Assembly: GCA_000507305.1 (NCBI GenBank)
Contig: DF239274.1
Span: 189,823 to 253,822, forward strand
Source: Breviolum minutum Mf 1.05b.01
Taxonomy: Eukaryota > Sar > Dinophyceae > Suessiales > Symbiodiniaceae
Length of the DNA stretch: 64,000 bases
Reading direction: 5' to 3'
How positions within the stretch are numbered: position 1 is the stretch's first letter; each line of letters begins with the position of its first letter. Of the stretch, positions 1 to 10,676 are shown piece after piece. The notes beneath the pieces were generated by a model that ran no database searches, was not told the origin of the DNA, and saw only the letters and a list, made by a program, of their open reading frames with translations. A program made the position numbers and the translations under genes.

Positions 1-46
<46 letters not shown>
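1..46. repeat. (ACT)n microsatellite at window edge
   Basis: About fifteen uninterrupted ACT triplets run from the first base; the array may continue outside the window. It lies just before a G-rich minisatellite. Confidence 0.95.
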
Positions 47-223
47 TTCTTACGACACCTAAAACTCCTACTACTCCTCCTGGTACTTCAGGGGCTACTT
101 TGCCTACTACTCCTATTCGACCCATACTTCCATCTCCCCGTCGAAGGCGACAACGACGCCCACTACTGCTCCTACAATTCCTACTGCTATGATGATTTTA
201 GGTCTGCCACCTGGCAGCCCATC

Positions 224-789
224 TTGTGTATGATGGGTGGAAAAAGCAAAGTCAGTGGGTTGGAAAAAAGGTCTCGAGGGGCTGAAAAAAACAAAAAAGG
301 GGTTGGAAAGAACAGATTGAGGGTTCGAAAAAACGCGGGCGGGGTCAAAGAAAAAAGGTTTGGAGGGTCGAAAAAAACAACGGTGCAGGGTTGGAAAACA
401 CGGATAGGGGGTTGAAGAAAAGACGTCAAGGGCTGGAAAAAATATGTCTAGGGTTGGAAAAAAGGACTGCAGGGTTGAAAAAAAGAAACAAGGGGGGTTG
501 AAAAAAACAAATCCAGGGTTGAAAAAAATAGCGTTCCACAAAGTAGGCCGAGGGTTGGAAAAAAAAGATCTGGAGGCGGTGTCCAAATATGAAGGGGAGG
601 GTTGGAAAAACAAGATGTTGAAGGAGGGTTTCACAAACTGGGCCGAGGGTTGGAAAAAAAAGAGCAATATGAGGGGGGGGCGGGAGGGTTGGAAAAACAA
701 GGTTGGGGAGGGTTGGAAAAAATGTGGGAGGAGGGTTGAAAAAAAGGACAGGGTTGGAAAAAAAAGGTGGGGGGGTTGAAAAAAAAGTG
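224..789. repeat. GGGTTGGAAAAAA minisatellite
   Basis: The core GGGTTG(G)AAAAA(A) recurs about twenty times at irregular spacing of roughly 20-35 nt, separated by non-conserved spacers. Purines are almost all on the plus strand. Reading frames on both strands translate to low-complexity protein and are treated as by-products. An N interrupts the sequence at 793, just after the array. Confidence 0.85.
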
Positions 790-1283
790 GATNTCCCATA
801 GGAAAATCATCGACTCAAAAGTACGTACCTTTTTCCAGGGGATATGTTAGTTGTTAGTTTCCAGGAGGGTATAGAGGACAAATCTGCAACTTTGAACATG
901 ATGTCACAATCATGGGACTTCCAAGGCGGTCCCCACCCTCCAGCGTTTCGCTGTCCGTTTCGCCACAAAAAGACCCCCAAAAGGCAAAACGATATACAGT
1001 TGGGGATATTCTATGCATTTCGGGATAGATAATTATACTTAGATTAGGGATGTTCCCCCAGATGTCACGATCAAAACGTAAGTCTAACCTTCATATTAGA
1101 TAGAAAAGAATCTATGTAGACTTCAATTTGCTTCCAACTGATTACAGTAGGATATCAAATGATCTATAGAGACTAACTAGGAAGACACCAGAGTGAAAGT
1201 ACACTCCGGTAAGCCAGCATGGATTTGTGGAAATGGACCATTTGAAGAGGACTTTTTTCCCCTCAACAAACGGTGTTTTTTGA
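790..1283. other. no gene seen; fragment of an inverted-repeat element
   Basis: Positions 846-873 read as the right end of a TACCCTCC-type element (GTTAGTTTCCAGGAGGGTA). The rest is unique, A/T-rich sequence without a frame or splice context I would defend. Confidence 0.4.
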
Positions 1284-1380
1284 TTGCCGTGTTGGTTTTA
1301 TCTCTTAGAAACATTTAGAAACTCGCGCAAACTCCCGCAACTCCCAGGGTTGGTGAGCTGCGAAATACAACCCAAGCTTT

Positions 1381-1520
1381 TCCGAGAATCCCCAAAAAAA
1401 CTGGGAGAAGCGGGGATGACTGCTGGAGTCATTCAAGTGGAAACCAATGGCACCCGAAATCAGCTTACGTTAATGAGAGGCTTTGGGAACATCTTGGATA
1501 TCAAGAACTGCCCAGCTTGA
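1381..1520 (+). CDS. possible plus-strand exon, unknown product
   Basis: An open frame ending at a TGA at 1518-1520 has the look of protein (…AGMTAGVIQVETNG…GFGNILDIKNCPA). It would be one of very few plus-strand coding segments in a window whose other exons are on the minus strand, and no splice sites decide it. It may be chance. Confidence 0.25.
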
Positions 1521-2702
1521 ACAACTTGTAATGGCTATAAAAAGCTACCCTAAATGTTGATGTTCATCAACTCACCCATCTACTTCAAATGCGCTGTCAT
1601 TTATCCCCTATCCTTTTTTTTTGGTAGAAAAACATCTACCAAAACAAAACCCTGCCGTAGAAAAAGACCTTGACACCCAAAAGAAAACCTTTGTACCTAG
1701 TGACTCCTCCGGATGCAATGAAGCTTCAACTTCATGGACCTTTATCTCCTTCTGGCTGGCTTCACGCCTGGCGAGTTTTTTTTTTTTTCGTGGCGCGGTT
1801 TTACTTTCGGCCTTTTTTAGGGGTTTTAAAAATGACGAACAAAAGAAAACGAATTGTGAGAAGCACCCTGTGGGGATACAAACATCGCTGTTTTTAGAAT
1901 ATCCCCACGTGAACCAATAGGAAATACAGATCGACTCATTCATTTTGTGGACCCAGGACTTCCAAGCCAGTCCGATTTGGTTTTCAGTCTCCGGAGTGTA
2001 TTGCCGGCTGGAAAGAAAACCATGAAAAACATCAAAGCTTTGAAGAAACAGTTCTGTTGAGCACAAAAGTGAGACAATAATCTGCAGGTGATTCAAAGTG
2101 ACCTTTTTATCCCCATATAGTTGAAGGTCACCAACAACCTTTGAGTTCGGGTCACGTGAACTCACCATCCCAAAAAAGGTCACGATGGCGGAATTGCCAA
2201 CAATCTGTCTCCTTTCTATGCAAGAAAGGTTTTTCCGAAGGGACCCTCAAGGCTCACATCATTTTGGTATGTTCCCATGTCCATTCATGGCTAATCAAAA
2301 AAAAAACAAGGCTTATTAACCATTGGTTTCCCTTAAAACGGCCGGCTACTAAACCCTTATTTCCTGGGGGTGTAGGTTAGAGGGGGGTTGGTTGATTAGC
2401 CATAGTCAATGAGTCGGCTGACCACGAGAAACTTCACTCATGTTCTTTTTCGGATCTCATGGCTTGAAGGTCACTTCCCATGAAGCTTTAGATTGATGCG
2501 GTGGGGGGAACATCTAAATAAAGGAGAAACATTTCTAAAAAATATACAAAAAACACATCAGAAAAGAAAAAACACAAGAACAACACCAACCCCACCAGCA
2601 ATTCCCATCATGTCATCCCCTGGGAAACCAAGCAGCATCCCAACCGTTTTAAAGGAACAGTTTAAAAACACCCCAAACCCGAGGCCAACTCGGGGGTTTT
2701 AC
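1521..2702. other. intron-like or intergenic sequence
   Basis: Both strands have long open frames in 1608-2183, but neither has codon bias or flanking splice signals. Homopolymer T and A runs and short inverted repeats are present. Confidence 0.3.
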
Positions 2703-2758
2703 CTCGACTTCTGCCGCTTCTTTGGTTCAAGCGGGAACTCAACTGGCTCATGGATGGC
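2703..2758 (-). CDS. short exon, unknown protein, basic
   Basis: On the minus strand a 56-nt exon has strong boundaries on both sides: TTTTCCAG|GCC at the start and TCGAG|GTAAAA at the end. The frame reads AIHEPVEFPLEPKKRQKSR, which includes a PKKRQK stretch that could be a nuclear localisation signal. Codons are G/C-rich at third positions, unlike the surrounding A-rich sequence. The parent gene is unknown. Confidence 0.6.
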
Positions 2759-3011
2759 CTGGAAAAGGGTGGTTTTTCACCAAGCCAGTTGGAAAAGATG
2801 CGCAGTCGTCAAATTGAATCATGAAACCCCAGGTAAGATTAAAAATAAAAAGCATTTGAGTTGCCACCACCTAGATTTTAAAGATCTTTTTGTTTGATGT
2901 GTTGCTTCTGATTGCTGATCATGCTTCCCTATGTCTGGATTAATCCCATTTAATTGTCTCATTTTTTCCTAGTTCACATTTCATTCAAAATCAGATCAAT
3001 GAATCATATTT

Positions 3012-3112
3012 CTAGTTGGTGGTTTCAACCCATCTGAAAAATATTAGTCGAATTGGATCATTTCCCCAGGGGGTTGGAGTGAAAATTAGACATATTTGAA
3101 ACCACCACCTGG
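3012..3112 (+). mobile_element. MITE-like element, family A (CTAG/CTGG type)
   Basis: About 100 bp starts with CTAGTTGGTGGTTTCAACC, has an internal TGAAAAATAT and GTGAAAAT, and ends in ACCACCACCTGG. The termini are imperfect inverted repeats (CTAG-TTGGTGG against CCACCACC-TGG/TAG). Family A has about a dozen copies in this window, all in the same orientation. Confidence 0.75.
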
Positions 3113-3563
3113 TATTTTCATGTATTTTCCTTGAATCCTCACATCACCTTTTTTATTTCGGTAAAATGCTAAAGTAAGATTCCTTTCTTTAAACTCGCTG
3201 AAAAAGATCTCTCCCACCAGAAATATGACCCTAAAAAAAACAGCCCATTCAATCCATTTTTCTGTTCGGGGTTCATGAGCAAAGAGGTCCCTTAATGTGG
3301 GGGTGAAATCCTATCCTCTGTCAAAAATTGGAAATTCAAAAAGACATAACCTCTTAGATCAGAAAATCACTGTGTTTTTTTCTCCAACCAACCCAGGATT
3401 TCAGAACAGTCCCGTGCAATTCAACGATTTTTGTTGTAACTTCAAAGATGCCTGGTGATACCCTCCGTTGCACAACCTTTGCCTGTTCAACCAGCCCGAG
3501 CTTCTGGGTTCAAAGGCTATCCAAAATAGTCTTAGCCCAAGAACAGAATTGGGTAATTCCAAC

Positions 3564-3667
3564 TACCCTCCGGTAAACCAATATAGCAATGAAAAATCAA
3601 GCAATGTTGATGGTATTTGCCAGGGAAAATTGTTATTTTCCATGGCTAATCAGTTTGTAAGAGGGTA
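3564..3667. mobile_element. MITE-like element, family B (TACCCTCCGGTAAAC)
   Basis: The left end is TACCCTCCGGTAAACC and the right end GTTTGTAAGAGGGTA. The terminal TA dinucleotides fit TA target-site duplication, as in Tc1/mariner-derived (Stowaway-like) MITEs. No coding capacity. Confidence 0.75.
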
Positions 3668-4718
3668 TTTAGAGAGTAACATGATTTTTTCGGGCTTCGC
3701 GTATCGGATACGTTTGGGGTACCACTACTTTGGATACCCCACATATACATTGGAATCTGAAAATTCCAATCACTAGGATTTAAACATGGCACAAGGATTT
3801 GCTAGTGGATAAACTGTCACAAGTCAGCTTTGCCCAAAGTTTTTTCAAGGCCAAAAATAAATCTTCAAACTTCTTTCTACCGATCCCATGAATTATTCAT
3901 GGGTTTTGAAGGGTTCCACAAATACTAAAAACTCCCCAAGTTCAGAACTGCGCGATGGGTCAATGTTTTCGTCTAATGAAACATCCCCTTTAAAAAAAAA
4001 AGGTTCCCTTGAGCACAGCATCAAGGCCGAGAGTTTCCATTGTTAAGGTTCGATCCCAAAGCCCACTGAAGATTTTTTTGCAAACACCCCAATGTAGGAT
4101 TCCATCTTGCCAAAGCCTCTTTAAAAAAACAACACAAAAAAAAAAAGGTGTTCATGGCCTCTGTTAGGGCGTTGATGGCTTCTTCCAATGTCTGAGTATC
4201 CTCCTGTGACGACACAATGAGACCCTTTTGGACCCAACAAGCAACGGAATGACTGGTCAACATACCCCCCCCAAACGTACCCCCACTCAGAAATCAGGGT
4301 TGAATCAGGCCTTTTTTAAGGGAAACGAATGGTTAATTAGCCCGTTCTAAGGCCTTTGGGGGGTAGGTTAGGGGAGGAGTAGGTTGACTAGCAATTATGA
4401 ATGCATTCGAATAGCGTCCAGCAGTTCTCTGCTTAAGAAGGTATATGGCGGTATAGCTTTGGGTTGCTCTCCCCTGTCACGGTATCACGGTATCACGGTA
4501 TCACACTCAAAGGCTCGGCAAGTTTACACTTCACTACCCCCACAAAAACTGCACCCGGAGAGTCGGGCAAGCGGCTTGCAGTTCGTGACTCTAAAAAACC
4601 ATCCTTCGGTTTTCCTGAAAGCACCTTGCCGGGCAACAAAAAACTGCAAAAACACTTTACACCCTCAAAAAAAAACGAAGAAAAACCAAAAAATGTTGGT
4701 TGGTTTCGTTTGGATGAA
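3668..4718. other. no confident gene
   Basis: A minus-strand frame in 4021-4263 contains a plausible peptide (…SQEDTQTLEEAINALTEA…) but is broken by A/T runs and lacks clear splice sites. A short direct repeat of GGTATCAC occurs near 4480-4500. Confidence 0.3.
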
Positions 4719-4823
4719 CTAGGTGGTGGTTGAACCAACCCGTTTGAAAAATATGCAAGTCAAATTGGAAATCTTCCCCAAGTAGGGATGAAAATAAAAA
4801 ATATTTGAGTTGCCACCACCCAG
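4719..4823 (+). mobile_element. MITE-like element, family A
   Basis: Starts CTAGGTGGTGGTTGAACCAACC and ends GAGTTGCCACCACCCAG. The interior contains GAAAAATATGC and GATGAAAATAAAAAATATTT. Confidence 0.85.
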
Positions 4824-4981
4824 ATCAGTCATTTCCTTTCTAAAAAAAATGGTCCTTTTCCGAGGGAAACATTCCATCAATTTGGAAAAAACAGCCTCAG
4901 GGCGGCTCAGGCCGCAGGAAACTGCCCCACCCCGGAAGAAAATCCAAGTTTCGTGGGTGTTTTTTTCATATCTCAATAAAC

Positions 4982-5623
4982 CATGGGCCTCCAAAACCTA
5001 CATTTTTGGAGGGTTTATGGAAAATAACCTGGTTTTCAGGTGGTCAAAACCTTTACTTTTCATGGTTTTGGGGGCCGAGGGAACAAAGACTAAGAAAAAT
5101 TTGAAGGAAGATAATTTGTACGGATCTCTGCGCAAAGAAATGCCATGAAAAACCCAATTCATGTCAACGCTTGATGTCAAGGTGAAACTCACTCCAGACT
5201 CCCGCTGAAGGTGCTCGGCTCGCGGGTACCCCAAGTCTAGAGAACGACGAAATGGCCCCGAAGAATGTGCTGTGGAGCTGTTAAACTGCCGGCACCAAGA
5301 ACGGTTCATGATTGCCGCGCAGGCATGGCCACACTAGCCAAAGAACAGAAATTCCTGACCCCGCAGCCTCTCCCAATGATCTCCCAATGTATACGATAAG
5401 AGTAAAAGTTTCCCAAGTTGCAAAATCCGATTCTACAAGATGGGCCGAAAAACCAGTTATAAATGCGGGTGAAAAAAAAACCTACTTACAGGGGCCCCAT
5501 TTCACCTCATTTATAACTGCCATGATCCCCCAAAACCATGAAAAATAAAGGGTTTTGGCCACCTAAAAAACCATGTCATTTTCCATAAAACCCTCTAAAA
5601 AAACGTAGGTTTTGGAGGCCAAA
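4982..5623. repeat. foldback structure with ~100-bp inverted arms
   Basis: Positions 4982-5081 and 5521-5623 are near-complementary over about 100 bases; the right arm reversed also reads GGCCTCCAAAACCTAC…CATGGTTTTGGGGG. The spacer is about 440 bp and includes a plausible minus-strand exon (5105-5309). A related arm sequence recurs near 33,880-33,962. Confidence 0.75.
5105..5309 (-). CDS. candidate exon, unknown protein
   Basis: The minus-strand frame includes FNSSTAHSSGPFRRSLDLGY and HLQRESGVSFTL. A GTGAGT lies within the frame and could be the donor, which would shorten the exon to about 5190-5290. A CAG upstream (…GTGCCGGCAG|TTT) is a possible acceptor. The segment lies between the two arms of the foldback structure. 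Function unknown. Confidence 0.45.
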
Positions 5624-5650
5624 AAGGTGGCTTCCGGGGCCCATCTTGTA
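5434..5650. mobile_element. inverted-repeat element, family J (TACAAGATGGGCC)
   Basis: The ends are TACAAGATGGGCC and its inverse GGCCCATCTTGTA. Subterminal AACCAGTTATAAATG recurs in other members (13,083 and 30,316). It overlaps the right arm of the foldback, so one element is probably nested in the other. Confidence 0.7.
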
Positions 5651-6040
5651 CTCATCACAGCCCCCGTCCTGAAGCGTGACCTGTGAGACCACTGGGGCCC
5701 GAGCCTGGCGGCTTAAAAGCCATTGGAAAGGCCGGCCACGGATGCTTTGGGAAAAAGTTCCAAAAAATCTGCGGACCCAAATGGTGGTGAAAAAAAAACA
5801 TTTAAATCCATTGGACTGGCATATTTACCTTACATTCTACCCATCAGAAATCAACCATTCAATGTATATAGGTACATATTACCATTACATGCTTGGGAAA
5901 TGCTGGTATTTAAAATGCTGATGAAATTTTCTGGGATCCGAAAATCCGTAATTTTTCACCAACTAAACAGATTCAAGGTCGGGAGTCGTGGCTGCTTCTG
6001 TGGCTGCCGCTGTTCTTTTGGAAAACATTGGCACAGCAGA

Positions 6041-6150
6041 TACCCTCCTGCAAACTAACATAGCAATGGAATATCCACCTTTTTCCAATAGGAAATACAT
6101 CTACAACAAATCGTGGAATTTCCATTGCTATGTTAGTTTACCGGAGTGTA
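6041..6150. mobile_element. MITE-like element, family B
   Basis: TACCCTCCTGCAAACTAACA and, at the other end, TGTTAGTTTACCGGAGTGTA form inverted termini with TA ends. The arms continue through TAGCAATGGAA. The loop contains the shared motif AATAGGAAATACATCT. Confidence 0.85.
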
Positions 6151-6159
6151 TATCCTCTT

Positions 6160-6345
6160 CTAGTTGGTGGTTGAACCAACCTTTTTCCTTTCATTGCGCA
6201 ACAGCAGTTGGTCCTTCACGCCTAGCATCTACATTCTCAACGGTTGAACCAACCCATTTGAAAAATATGCGCAGTCGTCAAATTGGATCATGAAACCCCA
6301 GGGATCGGGGTGAAAATAAAAAACATTTCAGTTGCTACCACCCAG
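6160..6345 (+). mobile_element. family A element with an internal insertion
   Basis: CTAGTTGGTGGTTGAACCAACC is followed by about 70 bp of foreign sequence, then GGTTGAACCAACC repeats and the normal family A body follows, ending CTACCACCCAG. The 13-bp direct repeat GGTTGAACCAACC around the extra DNA looks like a target-site duplication or slippage event. Confidence 0.7.
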
Positions 6346-6470
6346 TCTTCATCCCACATCTGACAGCAGCTTCAGGTTTTGCTCTCTGAAGCCAGATCTT
6401 TTACAGAAGGGATCAATCGATTACCAAGCCCAAACAATGCATTTTGAAGGACCAATCCCTCCAAATTAAT

Positions 6471-6584
6471 CTAGTTGGTGGTTTTAACCCATTTGAACAA
6501 TATTATATTAGTCAAATATTAGTCAAAAGTTCAATCTTCCCCAAGTAGGGATGAAAATACAAAATGTTTGAAACCACCACCTAG
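6471..6584 (+). mobile_element. MITE-like element, family A
   Basis: Starts CTAGTTGGTGGTTTTAACCC and ends AAACCACCACCTAG. It has a local duplication of ATTAGTCAAA in the body. Confidence 0.85.
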
Positions 6585-6731
6585 TAACAAACATCTTAGC
6601 ATTATTTCATTCCTCCTAAATATGCGTGTTGTATCTATCATGACCTCCCTAAGTCATGCAAATCAAACTTCGGAATCAAAAACTTGTGACTCTTCAGCCC
6701 CTTCACTTCCAAACAACTATATACATTCCTT

Positions 6732-6942
6732 ACACTCCCTGAAACTAACAGTTCGCACCTGAAAATGGGCCGTCCCAAAAGGAAATTTCATCTTCAAAAT
6801 TCCAGGCAAGATTGGAACTTAAGTAGATACACCCCTGAAAACGAACAAATGTCCCCTACAAAGGAGCCATTTCGAAAGGAAAGGATTGGCTTCGAACCAC
6901 CATTTTTCAGGGGAGATGTTTGTTTCCGTGGAGTAAGTACTT
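6732..6942. repeat. decayed TACCCTCC/TACACCCC-type elements
   Basis: Position 6732 starts an ACACTCCCTGAAACTAACAG left end (family C) followed by the loop motif AAAAGGAAATTTCATCTTC but no matching right end. Position 6829 starts a TACACCCCTGAAAACGAACA left end (family I), with a decayed right end near 6905-6942. Confidence 0.5.
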
Positions 6943-7139
6943 TTCTTCACCACATTGCAGGTGCAACGAAGCTCCATTTACTTTCCTAGTGGGGTAAAGG
7001 CTTACTCCCATACTTCCATCGCCTTCCCAGAAAAAAGATCTTTGGGTGGAAAGTCCCTCCAAACTTTCAGACATCCCTAATCTTCCAATCACAAGGGCTC
7101 ATAAACAGTACGACTAACCCAAAAAATTCCCTCACATGA

Positions 7140-7255
7140 ACCCAGATTTATATAAATACACAATGGACATGAGACATGAAGTAGCGCTCGCCCCGACGTT
7201 CTCCAACTCATCCGGCCAGGGTGTTGATTCAATGTTTTTATTCTGCTTCCCGAAA
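7140..7255 (-). CDS. candidate exon, unknown protein
   Basis: The minus-strand frame reads …GKQNKNIESTPWPDELENVG…, with an acceptor candidate CCCCAG|TTTCGGG at the 5' end. The donor is unclear; a GTGTAT within the frame is possible. It lies downstream of the better-supported exon at 7427-7498 and may belong to the same transcript. Confidence 0.45.
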
Positions 7256-7426
7256 CTGGGGTGCTAGGGATCATGCAAACTCCGGACAGCCGAAAAAATA
7301 TACTTCATCTATAAGTAGAAAAAAAAACATCCAACTTTTGTGACTACAAAAATTGTTACCAAGTCTACCCCCAACCACAAGAAGCAGTTTCAAAAAACTC
7401 CGTTGAGTGATACTTCCAAACCTCGC

Positions 7427-7498
7427 CTGTCGTGGTTGTTTGACCGGTCCACGTTGGAAGCGTGGCTCTTTCTGTCGTTCAGCACGTAATGGCCAAAC
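7427..7498 (-). CDS. 72-nt exon with GC donor, unknown protein
   Basis: The acceptor TTTTTTGTTGGCTGAG|G has a good pyrimidine tract, and the donor is CACGACAG|GCGAGG (GC type). The frame reads FGHYVLNDRKSHASNVDRSN, and the exon begins and ends in phase 2. The AG|G boundaries match the pattern in genes A-C. Function unknown. Confidence 0.65.
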
Positions 7499-7901
7499 CT
7501 CAGCCAACAAAAAACAAAGGAATGTACCATACTAGTTGAAGAAAATCCCCTATGTTCATATATGTATGTGAAAAAAAATTTTAAAAAATAAATAAATAAA
7601 TAAATAGATACATATGTATATATGTACATATGTATAGATGTATCGCCTTGTATTGCCTTGTAATAGTGATATATGATACGGTTTTGCTAGGCAAATATGA
7701 TAGCTTAGTACATCTATAAATACATGCATGGATGTGTCTTAGAAATTTGGGCCCAAAAAAAAAATCAATTGACCAGGAAACTTGTGAATCTGAGGATCTC
7801 CAAACCACATGTTCACTACAAACAGTTGGCTCACCAAAGTGTGATTCGGCCAAATTGTGATGCCAATTTGGAGTAAAAGGAAAGTCAAACTCAAAACATT
7901 C

Positions 7902-7985
7902 CTAGTTGGGTGGGTTTTTCACCAACCCCTTTTGAAAAATATGCGAATCTCGTCAGAATGGATCAATTTCCCAGGGTTCGGTTCC
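7902..7985 (+). mobile_element. truncated family A element
   Basis: The left end CTAGTTGGGTGGGTTTTTCACC and the body TTTTGAAAAATATGCGAATC are present, but the CCACCACC right end is missing. Confidence 0.6.
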
Positions 7986-8338
7986 AGGATGTGCAATGGC
8001 TCGCAAAACCACCAGGATTGTTTATAGTTTTTGTGGGGAAGATTCCTAAAAACCGTATAAACCTTTGATTTGCCACTGTTGCTTTGCAGGGAGCATTGCG
8101 GTCTGGCCAAAACCGGGGGGGAAACTATCAACTCGGACAGCTTCTCAGTGGCTTTTAACTAGTTCAAAAGATATGAAGCCAAGAAATCTGTTGGTAGTCA
8201 TGACTCAAAAAGCTCAGCTTGTAAATATGGAAGAGATTTTCAAATTTGGTACTCCTCCTATTACGACAATTACATACTGTTTCCAAAAAAGTTGCTTTGG
8301 ATGCAAAAAAAAAAACTCTGGCTTTTTTTAACCAGGTC

Positions 8339-8407
8339 TACCCTCCAGGGAACGATCACATATCCCATCTTAGCAAAAAGGAAAATCATCTTGAAAAGTG
8401 GAGGGTA
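8339..8407. mobile_element. short family D element (TACCCTCCAGGGAAC)
   Basis: TACCCTCCAGGGAAC at the left and GTGGAGGGTA at the right. The right arm has lost its GTTCCCT part. The loop motif AAAAAGGAAAATCATCTTG is retained. Confidence 0.65.
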
Positions 8408-8519
8408 GTATTTTCCATGATTACCTTGTGATTTTGAGGATTCTGGGGTTCTGAACAGCTCCTCATTTAGGATCAAAAAAAAGAATCATCCTTTGGCGAC
8501 CCATCGCGCGCTCCCCCAA

Positions 8520-8635
8520 TACTGTTGATGGAAGCAATCCTGCACCTGTCGATAGATTGTTTGTCCCATTCTCTACAGGGTTTTAGCACCATCCCAAGTG
8601 GTGATCGTCGCCAGATTTCTGAACCATCAACAGTA
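8520..8635. mobile_element. inverted-repeat element, family F (TACTGTTGATGG)
   Basis: Ends TACTGTTGATGG and CCATCAACAGTA. A family A element starts two bases after its right end. Confidence 0.8.
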
Positions 8636-8637
8636 TC

Positions 8638-8746
8638 CTAGTTGGTGGTTTCAACCAACCCATTTGAAAAATATGCACGTCAAAAATTGGATCATTTCCC
8701 CAAATAGGGATGAAAAATACAAAATGTTTGAGTTGCCACCAGCTAG
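8638..8746 (+). mobile_element. MITE-like element, family A
   Basis: CTAGTTGGTGGTTTCAACCAACC to GAGTTGCCACCAGCTAG, a nearly intact copy abutting a family F element. Confidence 0.85.
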
Positions 8747-9501
8747 TATTCCAGGGTAGATGAAAATTTCGGAAAATCTCTGCCCAAGAAGCCCATGACT
8801 CCTCTCGTGATGCTCCCTTCGGGCAAAGATGAAGGATCAAGGCTTTGGGGGGCCCAACGAGCCCAACATTCCAGCATTCTGGGGCTGTTTTTTGGCGTTT
8901 CTTCAACCAAATTAGGCGGTAAAACCAACCCCAAAAATCACCTGTTTGACCAAAAAAAACTGTTTGATGATTTTCGTTTCATGTTTTTTTTTTTTCAAAT
9001 GTGGATTTCTGGGGTTGTGCTGAATATAGTATCAACCCCTTCAACCGTATCCGACCCATACAAAACTCTCATCAATTTAGTGGCTTTTTGGTTTGCTAGT
9101 GATTTATTTATTTTTTCCGAGAAACATATGTGACGCGTTTGACTTCAAATGCTCGAAATGTCAATCCACAAAACTCCGGAAGTGTTTAAAAAACCATTAT
9201 ACCAGCATAGACCCCAGATAGCAAAAACCCTATTATACCAGATACCGCAAAAGTGGTTCGTCGCCCTCCCCCCCTATCGGAAGTAAGAACCCCTATAGCT
9301 ATCGCTATCTGGGGAATTACAATAATGAGATGCTCAACTTGCGCTGTTTGAAGAAACTCCTGACCCACCATTTGCACCGGAGAGAAGAAGCTGAAGGGTT
9401 CAGAACCGAACCCCAAAGCCTCCCCAGGTCTCCTTTCAAAATCTCCCTTAAAATACCTTACTAAGAGCACTTCAATTCAGGAAAATCATGGAAAATCATA
9501 A

Positions 9502-9603
9502 CTGGTTGGTGGTTTCAACCCATTTGAAAAAAATTAGTCAAATTGGAAATCTTCCCCGATTTTCGGGGTGAAAATAAAAAATATTGGAGTTGCCACCACC
9601 CAG
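9502..9603 (+). mobile_element. MITE-like element, family A
   Basis: CTGGTTGGTGGTTTCAACCC to GAGTTGCCACCACCCAG. The body contains CCCCGATTTTCGGGGTGAAAA, a small internal hairpin. Confidence 0.85.
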
Positions 9604-9885
9604 ATAAGCCAGGCAAAACTGCTCGGTCCCCGGGGACTAAAGCTTCGACGTTTAGTGATTAGTGATCTCTCGCATCTGGAACACGTGCTGTACCCCACCA
9701 CCGGAGCTCTTCCGGTGGGACGATTGAAAAAAGATTTGGTCACCTGGCAAGACTTTTTCTTTACAAAAAAACACGGTGAAAGCAATTCGGTTTCTGATTT
9801 TTTTTTGTAGTATTGGGTATCGAATGACGAAAAAAACGCGTTCCAAGTATATAACAGTAAAGAACTTGCTTTTGGAAATTCAATA

Positions 9886-10013
9886 TACCCTCCGGTAAAC
9901 TAACATGCTTGGCTGGAAAATCCCTACATGTAGGAGGTACATCTTCATTCATGGTCCATGTTCCAGCAAAAAAAATGTTAGCTTACTGGAAAACTGGAGT
10001 GATCTGGAGTGTA
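9886..10013. mobile_element. MITE-like element, family B, degenerate right arm
   Basis: TACCCTCCGGTAAACTAACATG at the left; CTGGAGTGTA at the right after a partly duplicated arm. TACATCTTCATTC of the loop motif is present. Confidence 0.65.
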
Positions 10014-10037
10014 CACCCCAAAAAAATCTAAGATATT

Positions 10038-10142
10038 TACCCTCTGGTAAACTGACATAGCAATGGAAAACCACCACTTTTAATAGGAGATACATCTTCA
10101 AATGGTGGATTTCCCATTGCTATGCTAGTTTACCAGAGGGTA
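10038..10142. mobile_element. MITE-like element, family B, long perfect arms
   Basis: TACCCTCTGGTAAACTGACA to TGCTAGTTTACCAGAGGGTA. The complementary arms extend about 40 bp, and the loop is AATAGGAGATACATCTTCA. This is one of the best-preserved copies. Confidence 0.9.
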
Positions 10143-10334
10143 CCACAAATGATGATTTTTGTGATGAAAAACTCCGTTCAAACGTGGCTGAAATGTTAGC
10201 AAACTGGATCGGATCCCGAATTCCCCACCCAAATTCCCCAATTAGATGCGATCGTGACCGTGATCGGCAAATCCTGGTCGGATCGTAGTTGGGATTGTTC
10301 CAAACCTAAAAATGATCACCCTCGAAAACTAACA

Positions 10335-10421
10335 TACACTCCGGTAAACCCCTATTTTCAATAGGAAATACATCTTCAATCCGGGTCCATTTTCCATTGC
10401 TATGTTAGTTTACGTACTGTA
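10335..10421. mobile_element. MITE-like element, family B, internal deletion
   Basis: TACACTCCGGTAAACC to TGTTAGTTTACGTACTGTA. The left arm is shortened, and the loop AATAGGAAATACATCTTCA is intact. Confidence 0.65.
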
Positions 10422-10477
10422 TCCCCATGAATTAAGTTGATGGTTGGAAGATGAACTTTCCTTTTAAAAGGGGTCCC

Positions 10478-10620
10478 TTGAAACAAGGGAAGCCTCGTTC
10501 ATATTCAGGCGAGATTTTTGGGTCATCCAGGTAGTGACTGGATGATCCTGCGGCCCCGGAAAGGGTCCAAGGCATGACTTGACTTTCCGGTCCCTGCCTT
10601 CCATCGGCGCAGAAACTTTT
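10478..10620 (-). CDS. candidate exon, unknown protein
   Basis: The minus-strand frame contains SFCADGRQGPESQVMPWTLS and YLDDPKISPEYERGFPCFK, a non-repetitive composition unlike the flanking DNA. CAAG|GG at the 3' side is a possible donor. Position 10,441-10,470 carries the shared element loop motif in reverse orientation, so the exon end abuts element DNA. Confidence 0.45.
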
Positions 10621-10676
10621 CATCCTGTGGGTCCGGCTTTTTTCAAAACAGCGGCTTGAAATGGTTTTCTGGGTTT

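Noticed and set aside
113-799. 228-aa minus-strand ORF (FFQPS repeats)
   Set aside because: Translation of the purine-rich GGGTTGGAAAAA minisatellite; it includes the undetermined base at 793.
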